Assembly (NCBI RefSeq): GCF_003732225.1
Contig: NZ_MOBJ01000013.1
Span: forward strand, 1 to 64,000
DNA from: Pseudomonas brassicacearum
GTDB lineage: Bacteria > Pseudomonadota > Gammaproteobacteria > Pseudomonadales > Pseudomonadaceae
Length of the DNA stretch: 64,000 bases
Reading direction: 5' to 3'
The translations under genes and the position numbers were made by a program. This document shows positions 9,731 through 19,180 of this stretch, one piece after another; positions within the stretch are counted from its first letter, which is position 1, and each line of letters starts with the position of its first letter. Under the pieces are notes generated by a model, which saw only the letters and a program-made list of their open reading frames with translations, was not told the DNA's origin and ran no database searches.

Positions 9731-11878
9731 ATGCAGCTCAGACAACTTTCCATTCAATGGAAGATCACCCTGCTCGCCGGGCTGTGCCTGGCCGGCATCG
9801 TAACCTTGCTGGTAGGTCTTTCGCTGTATCGCATGGAGCACAGTTCTGAGCTGGTAAAAGCCTCGAGCATGGAAATGCTCAACGAAGCGGCTCAAGCACG
9901 TATCGAGGCGCAGGGTGAAGTTCAGGCGCTGGGGATTCGCCAGCAGTTCATGGACGCCTATCAATATGGCCACGGCTTCTCGCGTCAGGTGTTGTTCCTG
10001 CGTGAACAGGCCGAGAAGCGTTTCCTCGACGCCTTCGACCTGCGTGAAGACCTGACCCGTCAGGTCAAGTCGGCGCTGCAAGCCAACCCGCAATTGCTCG
10101 GCCTGTCGCTGGTGTTCGAAGCCAACGCACTGGACGGCAAGGACGAACTGTTCGCCGGCCAGAAAGAAGTCGGCAGCAACGACAAGGGCCGCTTCGCCCT
10201 GTATTGGTCGCAACCGACCGCCGGCAAGCTGAACTCGATGGCGCTACCGGAGAGCGACATGGCCGACACCAGCACCGGCCCAAGCGGCGAGCCCGCCAAC
10301 GCCTGGTTCACCTGCCCGCGCACCACCCTCAAGCCGTGCGTGATCGAACCGTACTTTTATGTGATCGACGGCCAGAACGTGCTGATGACCAGCATCGTCT
10401 TCCCGTTGATGGTCGACGGTAAGGTCATCGCTTCGCTGTCGGTCGACATCAACCTCAACAGCCTGCAAGCGGTCAGCCAGCAAGCGAGCAAAAAGCTTTA
10501 TAGCGGCCAGACCAACGTCAGCATCCTCAGCCCGGTCGGCCTGCTCGCCGGTTACAGCCCGGACGCCAGCAAACTCAGCCAGCGCCTGGACAGCGTGGAC
10601 AAGGACAGCGGCGCCGAGCTGATCCGCATGCTCGCCGCCAGCACTCAAACCCAAAGCCTGCACAACAATCAGCTACTCAAGGTGCTGTCGCCATTCCAGC
10701 CGATCCCCGGCGGCAAATCGTGGGGCGTGTTGCTCGATGTGCCGGAGAAAGTCCTGGTCGGCCCCGCCGAAACCCTGAAGAAGCAACTCGATGAACGCAA
10801 CACCGCCGGCACGCTGATCGAGCTCAGCCTCGGCGTTTTGGCGGCCATCATCGGTCTGTTGCTGGTGTGGCTGATGGCGCGCAGCGTGACCAAACCGATT
10901 CTCGGCGTGGCGCAGATGCTTGAAGACATCGCCAGCGGCGAAGGCGACCTGACCCGCCGTCTGGCCTACGACAAACAAGACGAGCTCGGGCAATTGGCCG
11001 GCTGGTTCAACCGTTTCCTCGACAAGCTGCAACCGATCATCGCGCAAGTGAAGCGCTCGGTGCAGGACGCGCGCAGCACGGCGGATCAATCGTCGGCCAT
11101 CGCCACCCAGACCAGCGCCGGCATGGAGCAGCAGTACCGTCAGGTCGATCAGGTAGCCACCGCGTCCCACGAAATGAGCGCTACCGCCCAGGACGTCGCT
11201 CGCAGCGCTGCACAAGCGGCTCAAGCGGCACGCGATGCCGATCAGGCGACTCGTCAGGGTCTGACCGTAATCGACCGCACCACCGCCAGCATCGACAGCC
11301 TCGCGGCAGACATGAGCACGGCGATGACCCAGGTCGAAGGCCTGGCCGCCAACAGCGAGAAGATCGGTTCGGTGCTGGAAGTGATTCGCGCCATCGCCGA
11401 GCAGACCAACCTGCTGGCGCTCAATGCGGCCATCGAAGCGGCTCGCGCCGGTGAAGCCGGCCGTGGTTTTGCGGTGGTGGCCGATGAAGTGCGCAACCTG
11501 GCGCGCCGCACGCAAGAGTCGGTGGAAGAAACCCGTCAGGTGATCGAACAACTGCAAAGCGGCACGCAGGATGTGGTTGGCTCGATGAGCAACAGCCATC
11601 GCCAGGCCCAGGGCAGCGTCGAGCAAGTCAGCCAGGCGGTCACCGCCCTGCGGCAGATCGGCGACGCGGTGACGGTGATTACCGACATGAACCTGCAAAT
11701 CGCCAGCGCTGCCGAAGAGCAGAGCGCGGTGGCCGAGGAAATCAACAGCAACGTGGCGACCATTCGTGACGTAACGGAGTCGCTGTCGGGGCAGGCCAAT
11801 GAATCGGCGCGGGTCAGCCAGTCGCTCAATAGTCTGGCGAATCAGCAGCAGAGTTTGATGGATCAGTTCCGGGTGTGA
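9731..11878 (+). CDS. Methyl-accepting chemotaxis protein with dCache_1 sensor
   Basis: A 715-residue chemoreceptor. A membrane segment at about residues 12-34 is followed by a periplasmic ligand domain of about 330 residues of double-Cache type; [20 protein letters not shown] and [16 protein letters not shown] mark the membrane-distal module. A second membrane segment (about 362-385), HAMP ([20 protein letters not shown]), and a signalling domain with an intact tip ([20 protein letters not shown]) follow. The overall length resembles the TlpQ/McpU receptors for polyamines and histamine, but I cannot verify the ligand residues. AAAAGGACG precedes the ATG and a FliA-type promoter lies at 9662-9688. 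Confidence 0.94.
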   Translation: MQLRQLSIQWKITLLAGLCLAGIVTLLVGLSLYRMEHSSELVKASSMEMLNEAAQARIEAQGEVQALGIRQQFMDAYQYGHGFSRQVLFLREQAEKRFLDAFDLREDLTRQVKSALQANPQLLGLSLVFEANALDGKDELFAGQKEVGSNDKGRFALYWSQPTAGKLNSMALPESDMADTSTGPSGEPANAWFTCPRTTLKPCVIEPYFYVIDGQNVLMTSIVFPLMVDGKVIASLSVDINLNSLQAVSQQASKKLYSGQTNVSILSPVGLLAGYSPDASKLSQRLDSVDKDSGAELIRMLAASTQTQSLHNNQLLKVLSPFQPIPGGKSWGVLLDVPEKVLVGPAETLKKQLDERNTAGTLIELSLGVLAAIIGLLLVWLMARSVTKPILGVAQMLEDIASGEGDLTRRLAYDKQDELGQLAGWFNRFLDKLQPIIAQVKRSVQDARSTADQSSAIATQTSAGMEQQYRQVDQVATASHEMSATAQDVARSAAQAAQAARDADQATRQGLTVIDRTTASIDSLAADMSTAMTQVEGLAANSEKIGSVLEVIRAIAEQTNLLALNAAIEAARAGEAGRGFAVVADEVRNLARRTQESVEETRQVIEQLQSGTQDVVGSMSNSHRQAQGSVEQVSQAVTALRQIGDAVTVITDMNLQIASAAEEQSAVAEEINSNVATIRDVTESLSGQANESARVSQSLNSLANQQQSLMDQFRV

Positions 11879-11907
11879 CGCAGACACTGTATCCACTGGA
11901 AATCTAA

Positions 11908-11997
11908 TGTGGGAGCGAGCTTGCTCGCGATGAGGCGGGAACATTCAACATTGATGTTGGCTGTCATACCGCCATCGCGAGCAAGCTCGCTCCCACA
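11908..11997. repeat. REPIN, GGGAGCGAGCTTGCTCGC family
   Basis: An inverted REP pair, arms TGTGGGAGCGAGCTTGCTCG and complement, lies between the convergent chemoreceptor and histidine kinase genes. Confidence 0.93.
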
Positions 11998-12024
11998 GGT
12001 TCATCGGCGTGCTTCAGACTGGTG

Positions 12025-13338
12025 TCAACGTTTGGGCAACTCCACCACAACCTTCAACCCGCCCCACTCACTCTCCTGCAACATCATCTCCCCGCCCCAC
12101 GCTTCAACAATATCGCGAACGATCCCCAGCCCCAGGCCATGCCCGTCAGCCTGCTCATCCAGGCGTGCACCGCGGCTGAATACCTGATCACGTTGCACTT
12201 CGGGAATGCCCGGCCCATCGTCCTCCACGGCCAACACAAACCCTTCAACCGTCTCGACGACGCTCAAGCGAACCTCGGCATCCGCCCATTTGCAGGCGTT
12301 GTCCAGCAGGTTGCCGAGCAGTTCCAGCAAATCCTCGCGATCCCAAGGCAAGTGCAAACCGGCCGGTGCTGTGTAGCTCAGATGCAGGTGCTGGCCGTGG
12401 ATCATGTTCAAGGTCGCCAGCAACCCCGGCAGCTCGGCAGCGCAATCGAACTGCGCACCGGGCAAGGCATCGCCCGCCAGGCGCGCGCGGTTGAGTTCGC
12501 GGTTGAGTCGCTGTTGAACCTGTTCGAGTTGCTCCTGAAGAATCTTGCGCAGCGCTGGATGGGCGTCGAGTTTTTCACTCGACGCCAGACTCAGCAGCAC
12601 CGCCAGTGGCGTCTTCAGCGCATGCCCGAGGTTGCCAATAGCATTGCGTGAGCGTTTGAGACTGTCTTCAGTGTGCGCGAGCAAATGGTTGATCTGCGCT
12701 ACCAGGGGCACAAGCTCTAGCGGCACTTGCTCGTCCAGTTGCGAACGTTGCCCTTTTTGCAACTGAGCGATCTGCTCACGGGCGCTTTCCAGCGGTCGCA
12801 AGGAGCGGCGCACGGTGACACGCTGCGACACCAGAATCACCAGTAAACCCGTCAGCCCCAACCCGAGCCCGATCTGGCGCATGCGCTGGAAGCTCTCGCG
12901 CACCGGGGTGTAATCTTGCGCCACGCTGATGGAGAACGACTGCCCCAACCGCCGATAGTCCGAGCGCAAAACCAGCAATTGCTGGCCTTCCGGCCCCAGT
13001 TGCAGGTTGCTGTGCAGCCCCGGACGATCGAGCAGTGGCAATTCCTGATCCCACAACGAACGTGAGCGCCAGTGGTTGTCGGCGAAGTCGATATGGAAAT
13101 AATGCCCGGAGAACGGTCGCTGGTAAGCCGGTGACAGACGTCGTTCGTCCAGTTGCATCCCCTGCGGACCACGCACCAGTGCCATCAGTACGTTTTCACT
13201 TTCATTACGCAGCCCGGCTTCCAGATAACGCTGCAAGCCCATTTCGAACAACCACAGACTGGTTTGTGCCAGCACCAGTCCCACGAGCACCATGACGCTA
13301 ATCAGTCCAAGGCTCAAACAACGCTGAATCGATCTCAC
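12025..13338 (-). CDS. Sensor histidine kinase
   Basis: A 437-residue membrane kinase. Two membrane segments (about residues 8-30 and 158-178) enclose a periplasmic sensor of about 125 residues. A HAMP-like linker then leads to a HisKA domain with the phospho-acceptor motif [12 protein letters not shown] (H about 244) and an HATPase_c domain. The N box ([10 protein letters not shown]) and G boxes ([17 protein letters not shown]) are intact. The GHALKTPL form of the H box and the DNACKW form of the N box resemble the PhoQ-like kinases. It overlaps the response regulator gene by four bases (ATGA), so the two are co-translated. The signal is unknown. Confidence 0.92.
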   Translation of the reverse strand: MRSIQRCLSLGLISVMVLVGLVLAQTSLWLFEMGLQRYLEAGLRNESENVLMALVRGPQGMQLDERRLSPAYQRPFSGHYFHIDFADNHWRSRSLWDQELPLLDRPGLHSNLQLGPEGQQLLVLRSDYRRLGQSFSISVAQDYTPVRESFQRMRQIGLGLGLTGLLVILVSQRVTVRRSLRPLESAREQIAQLQKGQRSQLDEQVPLELVPLVAQINHLLAHTEDSLKRSRNAIGNLGHALKTPLAVLLSLASSEKLDAHPALRKILQEQLEQVQQRLNRELNRARLAGDALPGAQFDCAAELPGLLATLNMIHGQHLHLSYTAPAGLHLPWDREDLLELLGNLLDNACKWADAEVRLSVVETVEGFVLAVEDDGPGIPEVQRDQVFSRGARLDEQADGHGLGLGIVRDIVEAWGGEMMLQESEWGGLKVVVELPKR

Positions 13339-14003
13339 CGGGCTTGTCCACCGAACAGGTAACCCTGACCACGACGGGTTTCGATCACATTGCGGCCGAG
13401 TTTGCGGCGCAGGTGGTTGACGTGAACTTCCAGCACGTTCGAATCGCGCTCGGTTTCACCGTCGTAAAGGTGTTCGGCAAGGTGGCTTTTGGAAAGGAGC
13501 AGCTGCGGGTGCAACATGAAATAACGCAACAGGCGGAACTCGGCAGCGGTCAACTGAATCTCGGTACCGTCACGAGTCACGCATTGACGGCCCTCGTCCA
13601 GCTGCAGTCCGGCGGCCTTGAGCGTCGGTTGATTGGCCTGGCCGTGGGAGCGCCGCAGCAGCGCTTGAATCCGCAGGTGCAGTTCTTCCGGGTGAAACGG
13701 TTTGCTCAGGTAGTCGTCGGCACCGGCTTTGAGCCCTTCGATGCGCTCGGCCCAGGAATCGCGCGCGGTCAGCACCAACACCGGCGTGGCCAGGCCAACG
13801 GCACGCCATTGGCTGAGCACCTCAAGCCCCGGCAACCCCGGCAGCCCCAGATCGAGAATGATCAGGTCGTAGGGTTCGCTGCGGCCCTGATACAGCGCAT
13901 CGCGGCCATCGGCCAGCCAGTCCACCGCGTAACCCTGACGGTTGAGCCCGGCCATCAATTCGTCGGCCAGCGGTACGTGGTCTTCCACCAGAAGCAGGCG
14001 CAT
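13335..14003 (-). CDS. OmpR-family response regulator
   Basis: A 222-residue DNA-binding regulator. The receiver domain has the acidic pair at residues 7-8 (EDH), phospho-accepting D52 in [11 protein letters not shown]80 in VLTARD and K102 in [13 protein letters not shown]. The C-terminal winged helix (about 125-220) includes [16 protein letters not shown] and [15 protein letters not shown], as in PhoP/PmrA/QseB. Its start codon overlaps the stop of the PepSY gene by one base (TGATG) and its stop overlaps the kinase start, so the three genes form a tight operon. Confidence 0.94.
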   Translation of the reverse strand: MRLLLVEDHVPLADELMAGLNRQGYAVDWLADGRDALYQGRSEPYDLIILDLGLPGLPGLEVLSQWRAVGLATPVLVLTARDSWAERIEGLKAGADDYLSKPFHPEELHLRIQALLRRSHGQANQPTLKAAGLQLDEGRQCVTRDGTEIQLTAAEFRLLRYFMLHPQLLLSKSHLAEHLYDGETERDSNVLEVHVNHLRRKLGRNVIETRRGQGYLFGGQAR

Positions 14004-14317
14004 CAGTCATCTTCCTTGTCTTTGATCAAACGTCCGGTGGCCGCTTCCAGGTCCAGATCACGCACCACGCCATCGACGGTCAGCAACTCGACTTCGTAGA
14101 GGTAGACGTCGTGCTTTTGTTCAAGCCCGGCTTCCAGCAGTTTAGCGCCGGGGTAGCGGTCCATGGCCTGCTGCAACAGTTGCTCAAGCGGTAGAATCAG
14201 CCCTTGCTGACGCAGGCGCAGGGCTTCGTCCTGATCCAGGTCGCGGGCCGGCACCACCGAGCAAAATGCCAGAAGCGTCAGGGTCGCCAGACCATAAGCG
14301 CGCAGATTAACCTTCAT
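14003..14317 (-). CDS. Secreted PepSY-domain protein
   Basis: A small periplasmic protein of 104 residues with a signal peptide ([20 protein letters not shown]) and one PepSY domain at about residues 40-100 ([19 protein letters not shown] ... [12 protein letters not shown]). I start at the ATG at 14317, which has CAGGA six bases ahead; a longer in-frame start at 14383 would bury the signal peptide. It is the first gene of an operon with a response regulator and a kinase. PepSY proteins next to two-component systems are often membrane-side modulators of the kinase, which would be its likely role here by inference. Confidence 0.85.
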   Translation of the reverse strand: MKVNLRAYGLATLTLLAFCSVVPARDLDQDEALRLRQQGLILPLEQLLQQAMDRYPGAKLLEAGLEQKHDVYLYEVELLTVDGVVRDLDLEAATGRLIKDKEDD

Positions 14318-14451
14318 TACGTATCCTGAGCATGGAGTGCCTGCGTATTCTTCATGGATTCCCTGGGGAGTCACCCTAGCCACATGAACTTAACTGAAAC
14401 TGAATTGCCATCATTGCAGCGTTCACACTCCATTTCTGCCTATACAATTGC

Positions 14452-14543
14452 GTAGGAGCTGCCGCAGGCTGCGATCTTTTGATCTTTCACTCAATATTCA
14501 GGTGACATTGACAGAAAAGATCGCAGCCTTCGGCAGCTCCTAC
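14452..14543. repeat. REPIN, GTAGGAGCTGCCGCAGGC family
   Basis: An inverted pair of GTAGGAGCTGCCG(C/A)AGGCTG elements with about 40 bp between arms lies between divergent genes. A second REP family of this genome, seen again at 40201-40229 and 40613-40681. Confidence 0.9.
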
Positions 14544-14575
14544 ATAATCACCCGTTCGCCCGCACAGAGACCGGT

Positions 14576-15655
14576 ATGACCGCCATCCACATCAAATTCC
14601 CCGCCCTGACCCTCAAGGCCGGCCCACGGGCCTTTACGCGGATTCGCGATAACGGCTTGAGCGCTCTGGATGTCGGCACGCTGCCAGGTGCCGCCGGCGG
14701 ACCGAAAGCGTTGGGGATTCAAGGTCTGGACCTGGCGCTGTTCGGGCAATGGCTACCGGCCGCACCGCGCGAACGCTCGTTGATCGGCGCCTCGGTGGGT
14801 TCCTGGCGCTTCGCCAGTGCCTGCTTGCCGGACGCTGCCGAAGGCATCAGACGTCTCGGTGAGTTGTACAACGCCCAGCGTTTTTCCAAGGGCGTGAGCA
14901 TGGCGCAGATCAGCCAGAGTTCGCAGCGCATGCTGCATGACTTGCTCGACGGCCGCGATGCGCTGCTGCTGGACAACCCGCTCTATCGGCTGAACATCAT
15001 GGTAGTGAAAAGCCACGGCCTGCTCGCCGACGACCATCGCGGGCGGCTCGGGCTGGGTCTGTCATCGGTGATCGCCGACAATCTGCGTGGGCGTTCACGG
15101 TTGTCGCGGCACTTTGAACGGCTGATCGTGCATGACCCACGCCTGGCGCCACCGCTCAACGCGCTGAACGACTTCCCGTCGCGTTTCGTCCCGCTGAACG
15201 CCGGCAACCTGCGTCAGGCGTTGCTCGCGTCGGGTTCGATCCCGATGGTCATGGAAGGAGTACGTGACCTGCCCGGTGCGGGCGCGGGGACTTATCGCGA
15301 TGGCGGCTTGCTGGATTACCACCTCGATTTGCCCTACAGCGGGGATGACATCGTGCTCTACCCGCACTTCACCGATCGGGTGATTCCTGGCTGGTTCGAC
15401 AAAACCCTGCCATGGCGACGCGGCAATCCCGGGCGCTTGCAGGACGTGCTGCTGGTGGCGCCGTCGAAGGCCTACCTGTCGCGCCTGCCCTTCGGAAAAC
15501 TGCCCGACAGGAACGACTTCAAGCGCTTCATGGCTGACCCGGCCAGCCGTCAGAAATACTGGAAAACCGCCATGGACGAGAGCCAGCGGCTCGGCGATGA
15601 GTTCCTCGAACTCACTGCCAGCGGGCGTTTGGGCGAGCAGCTGTTGACCCTTTAG
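14576..15655 (+). CDS. Patatin-like phospholipase family protein
   Basis: A 359-residue protein with the Ser-Asp dyad arrangement of patatin lipases. The oxyanion-type glycine loop is GAAGGPK (residues 38-44), the nucleophile elbow is GASVGSW (71-77, S73), and the catalytic Asp lies in YRDGG (D242). There is no signal peptide. The hydrolase role on lipid or acyl substrates follows from the motifs; the actual substrate is unknown. It is monocistronic and lies 94 bases before queD. Confidence 0.88.
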   Translation: MTAIHIKFPALTLKAGPRAFTRIRDNGLSALDVGTLPGAAGGPKALGIQGLDLALFGQWLPAAPRERSLIGASVGSWRFASACLPDAAEGIRRLGELYNAQRFSKGVSMAQISQSSQRMLHDLLDGRDALLLDNPLYRLNIMVVKSHGLLADDHRGRLGLGLSSVIADNLRGRSRLSRHFERLIVHDPRLAPPLNALNDFPSRFVPLNAGNLRQALLASGSIPMVMEGVRDLPGAGAGTYRDGGLLDYHLDLPYSGDDIVLYPHFTDRVIPGWFDKTLPWRRGNPGRLQDVLLVAPSKAYLSRLPFGKLPDRNDFKRFMADPASRQKYWKTAMDESQRLGDEFLELTASGRLGEQLLTL

Positions 15656-15749
15656 TCAGTGTTTTCCCGCAACCCGGAACCCAAGCTGTTAAACTTGCGG
15701 CCTGCCCCATCGCCGCGGGCGATAGCCACCTGACAGAGCTCAAACCACT

Positions 15750-16106
15750 GTGGAAATCTTCAAAGAGTTTACCTTCGAATCCGCCCACCGCCTGCCCCAC
15801 GTCCCGGAAGGCCACAAGTGCGGCCGCCTGCACGGTCACTCGTTCAAAGTGGCGATTCACCTGAGCGGCGACCTCGATCCACACACCGGCTGGATCCGCG
15901 ACTTCTCGGAAATCAAGGAAATCTTCAAGCCGCTGTATGAGCGCCTGGACCACAACTACCTGAACGACATTCCCGGCCTGGAAAACCCGACCAGCGAAGT
16001 CCTCGCCAAATTCATCTGGAATGAATTGAAGCCTCTGCTGCCGGAACTCAGTGCGATCCGCATCCACGAGACCTGCACCAGCGGTTGCATCTACCACGGC
16101 GAATAA
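15750..16106 (+). CDS. queD: 6-carboxy-5,6,7,8-tetrahydropterin synthase
   Basis: A 118-residue QueD that converts 7,8-dihydroneopterin triphosphate to 6-carboxytetrahydropterin, the second step of queuosine/preQ0 synthesis. Zinc ligands appear as H13 (ESAHRLP), H28 and H30 (RLHGHS); C24 is the nucleophile in GHKCGRLHG. The DHNYLND and HETCTSGC motifs are in place. The start is a GTG at 15750, since no ATG fits the conserved N-terminus. A strong terminator follows. Confidence 0.95.
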   Translation: MEIFKEFTFESAHRLPHVPEGHKCGRLHGHSFKVAIHLSGDLDPHTGWIRDFSEIKEIFKPLYERLDHNYLNDIPGLENPTSEVLAKFIWNELKPLLPELSAIRIHETCTSGCIYHGE

Positions 16107-16117
16107 GCTTGGAGATC

Positions 16118-16147
16118 AAAAAAACCACCGATAACGGTGGTTTTTTA
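16118..16147 (+). terminator. Rho-independent terminator after queD
   Basis: An AAAAAACCACCG/CGGTGGTTTTTT hairpin with a four-base loop lies 11 bases after the queD stop. The flanking A- and T-tracts make it usable from both directions. Confidence 0.92.
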
Positions 16148-16225
16148 TTTACTGTTAGTGACTATGAAGTTTGGCGTTAGTACTTTATTAGTGACTGACA
16201 AAATTCAAGCACAGGGTGACTTCGA

Positions 16226-19042
16226 TTAGTGCGTCTGCTTATGTTTCTTAAGAGCAGTTGGACACGCAAATACTCTAACACAACCAGGCTCAGTGCACTT
16301 AAAAGGTTTCTCGCCAGTATGCGTTAGCTTATGTTTTTTAAGACTCCCTAACTGCACAAACGCTTTACTACAACCCGGTTCAGTACACGCGTAAGGTTTA
16401 TCACCGGTATGCGTTCGTACATGATGAAAAAGAATTCCTGCCTGTGAAAACGTTTTACTACAACCCGGCTCAGTGCACGCGTAAGGTCTATCACCGGTAT
16501 GCGTTCGCATATGCTTAGGCAGGCTGCTGCTATTTGCAAACGTTTTATTACAACCCGGTTCAGTGCACGCGTAAGGTTTATCACCTGTATGCGTTCGCTT
16601 ATGTGTAGCCAGGTTGCCACCATGCGAAAATGCTTGACCACAACCCGGCTCAGGGCATTTGAAAGGCTTCTCGCCGGTATGTGTTCGCACATGAATTTTA
16701 AGATTGCTCTTCAACTTAAAAGTTTTGTTGCATGTTTGACAGGAATATCCCTTAGATGACCCGGACGACACCGCTGACGAAGGACCAGCCACCGGCTCTG
16801 GCATATTGCCCGGCAAATCCCCCCCCAACTCTATTTCATCAATACCAGTGGGAGATTCATTTCCTACGAGCCCGGCAAAAGACAGCAACCCGTCAAGCGA
16901 TCCGACGGAACTGACTGACGCTTGCGAGTCAACAGAGAAGTTTTCAATCATGGCTGACGGCTCAACGGAAGCGACGACCGGCTGAATCGCCTCAGCAATA
17001 TGACTCCACATCATTCGACCGCCGTCAGACGCCAACTCCTCTCGTGTACGCAACTCCCTGCCTTCAGCCAGAAAATCACTCACGCGCTCCTTCATCCGCC
17101 CATCACCATCCACATGCCCCACCGGCGAATTCCCGACAAACCCATACAGGTTCAACCCATCCACCGCCCCCGCCGGATCCGGATTGATCCAGCGGCTCAG
17201 CCACGGTGCGAAGTAGCGATAACCGTAGTAATACAACCCGGTCGCATCGCGTTCCTTGCCCGAATAACGATGGGTTTTGTAGGCGCCATTCTGTTCGCTG
17301 TGTTCTTCCCACGCCGTGCCGCCAAACGGGTAATAACCTTCCCGGCTCAGCACGTTGGCCTGTTCATCGAGTTCCAGCGTCCCGGAGCCCAGATGGTCGG
17401 TCAGGTGGTAACGCAACTGCCGCTCACCGCCGGGCCATTGCAACCACTTCAGCCGGTTTCGCCCCGCCTCGAGGTCAAGCACTTGTCGCGCCTCGACGCC
17501 ATTGCTGCGGTGAATCTCCAGCCCCGGCAGGTAACGTACTTCGGCCGTTACGGTGCGGGCATTGGTCAGTGCGGTGCGGACCTTGCGCAGACGTTTGCCC
17601 CCGCCGCCGTAGAGATACTGTTCGCAGTCATCGGCTTCGGCTTCACGCACCACCGGCGAAACACCGGACAACTGGTTGCGCAGGTCCCAACTCATGGCCT
17701 GACCACGCTGCAAACACCGTAAATTACCGTTGCCATCAAAACCGCTATCAAAATCCGGCGGCTGCTCGTCCTCGATCAAACTGCGATTGCTGTCCGGGGC
17801 GATGGCCCAGCTCCGGGTGAGCGGTTGCGCACCGATATGCCGCAGTTGCGTCATGTTGCCGGCCGCGTCGTAGTCGTATTCTTCGCAGTAGTTGGCTAGC
17901 GCTTGAGGATCGTTCGCGGTGCGATATTGCCCCGTCAGCCTTGGACCCAAGGACGGTTTTTCGGCTTCCCGGCTGCTGGCGCTGATCAGTTGGTACAGGC
18001 TGTCGTAGCGATAAGTGCTGATGGGGTCGATCCGCTGGTTCTTGAAATAACGGATTGGCAGTGCCCGGTCTTCGACGTGCAGAATATTGCCGACCGGGTC
18101 AAAGCCATACCGCAGGTCTTGCAGCGGCGGCGCGCTCGGCAACCCGGCGGACAGCCGCAATAAACGCCCATCGCTGAGCTGATACTGCGCCTCGGTCACC
18201 ACGCCGTTGCCAGCAGTTTCCCGCTCGACCTGTCCCGCAGGGTTGTAACGGATACCCCTCACCAGATTCTGCCCTGGTGCCGCAGTACCTGCCGGTTGCA
18301 ACCAGCCTTCCTTGAGTTGACCGGCCATCGTGTAGCTGAAGTGCCGTCGATGGCCCTTGGCATCGGTCAGACTCAGCAGATCGCCGGTCGAGTTATAGGC
18401 CCAGCGGCTCTCCAGCCCGGAGCCGGGTTCCAGCAACGCGTCACGTGCCGCCGGCGACTGCGGCCAATCGGGTGTGTCCAATGTGTTCAGAAAATGGCTG
18501 ATCTCCAGCTGCGCCAGGCCCAACAGATCGTAGGCCGGCATATGTCGCGTACCGGCCGGATCGTCGTGACGAATCAACCGGCCACACGCGTTGCCTGGCT
18601 GATCGGCCGCAGCATATTCAAAGCGCTCGACTACCCGTGCCGCCTCCCCCCGTGCTTGCTCTTTCACCGCCAAGGGACGCAGCGAGGTGTCGAATTCATA
18701 GGCCTGCCGAGTACCTCGACTGTCCCAGGCGCTCAGGATTTCGCCTGCTTGCCCCAGCAGCGACACACGCCAACCGGCATCGGCACTGTCTGTCGATATC
18801 ACCTTGCCCGGCAGGCTGTAGTGATGGTTCAACGCAGGAGCGCTACCGCTCGCCCACAACCGTGGGTCCCAGAGGGCGATCTCACGCCCCGCCGCGTCAA
18901 ACGCATGCCGGTTGACCCGCGTCTCGGGTGTTTGCTCTGCTTTCGAGCGCCAATAAGTCACACCGCGCACAGCAAGGCTGCGCGGATCGATGACCTTCAG
19001 AGTGGGCGTTGCGTGATGCAGGCTGAGGTTATCCATGGGCAT
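16226..19042 (-). CDS. TccC/Rhs-type core protein with six C-terminal C2H2 zinc fingers
   Basis: A 938-residue protein. Residues 1-648 match the conserved part of TccC-type Tc-toxin C components: YD/Rhs repeats (YDAAGNMTQLRHIG and similar), KERDATGLYYYGYRYFAPWL, and the terminal NPDPAGAVDGLNLY ... DGDG block. In this family that block carries the aspartyl self-cleavage site that frees the C-terminal cargo inside the Rhs shell. A linker of 117 residues follows, then six consecutive C2H2 zinc fingers (766-938) joined by five perfect TGEKP/TGDKP-type linkers. Cargo domains of this family are usually enzymes; a multi-finger array is eukaryote-like. No TcA or TcB gene is in view. Finger DNA is more AT-rich than the core and is built of 90-bp repeats. 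Probable role: a delivered nucleic-acid-binding effector (inference). Confidence 0.93.
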   Translation of the reverse strand: MPMDNLSLHHATPTLKVIDPRSLAVRGVTYWRSKAEQTPETRVNRHAFDAAGREIALWDPRLWASGSAPALNHHYSLPGKVISTDSADAGWRVSLLGQAGEILSAWDSRGTRQAYEFDTSLRPLAVKEQARGEAARVVERFEYAAADQPGNACGRLIRHDDPAGTRHMPAYDLLGLAQLEISHFLNTLDTPDWPQSPAARDALLEPGSGLESRWAYNSTGDLLSLTDAKGHRRHFSYTMAGQLKEGWLQPAGTAAPGQNLVRGIRYNPAGQVERETAGNGVVTEAQYQLSDGRLLRLSAGLPSAPPLQDLRYGFDPVGNILHVEDRALPIRYFKNQRIDPISTYRYDSLYQLISASSREAEKPSLGPRLTGQYRTANDPQALANYCEEYDYDAAGNMTQLRHIGAQPLTRSWAIAPDSNRSLIEDEQPPDFDSGFDGNGNLRCLQRGQAMSWDLRNQLSGVSPVVREAEADDCEQYLYGGGGKRLRKVRTALTNARTVTAEVRYLPGLEIHRSNGVEARQVLDLEAGRNRLKWLQWPGGERQLRYHLTDHLGSGTLELDEQANVLSREGYYPFGGTAWEEHSEQNGAYKTHRYSGKERDATGLYYYGYRYFAPWLSRWINPDPAGAVDGLNLYGFVGNSPVGHVDGDGRMKERVSDFLAEGRELRTREELASDGGRMMWSHIAEAIQPVVASVEPSAMIENFSVDSQASVSSVGSLDGLLSFAGLVGNESPTGIDEIELGGDLPGNMPEPVAGPSSAVSSGSSKGYSCQTCNKTFKLKSNLKIHVRTHTGEKPFKCPEPGCGQAFSHGGNLATHKRTHTGDKPYACTEPGCNKTFANSSSLPKHMRTHTGDRPYACTEPGCSKTFSQAGILFHHVRTHTGDKPYACTEPGCSKAFVQLGSLKKHKLTHTGEKPFKCTEPGCVRVFACPTALKKHKQTH
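16229..16747 (-). repeat. Tandem 90-bp repeats encoding C2H2 zinc fingers
   Basis: The sequence for the last 173 residues of the TccC-like protein is a head-to-tail array of 90-bp units, one per finger plus linker. The phrase CACGCGTAAGGTTTATCACC recurs nearly unchanged at 90-bp steps in the middle units. The terminal units are more diverged, which suggests internal duplication of central fingers. Confidence 0.85.
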
Positions 19043-19180
19043 TGGATAACATCGGGCGTCAGACTCCGTCTACTGTCAGAGTTGACAGGTGCCGCTGGCC
19101 GGTACGGTCACCGCTACGCTAACGTATAACCAGCGACCGATACCCTCCAAATACAGCACCTGCCCAAAGGACCTGACCCC

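Noticed and set aside
12022-12651. A 209-codon plus-strand frame opposite the histidine kinase
   Set aside because: It is antisense to a kinase with complete H, N and G boxes.
16229-16747. CRISPR-like array
   Set aside because: The regular 90-bp spacing is the zinc-finger codon repeat inside an intact reading frame; there are no short repeats with unique spacers.
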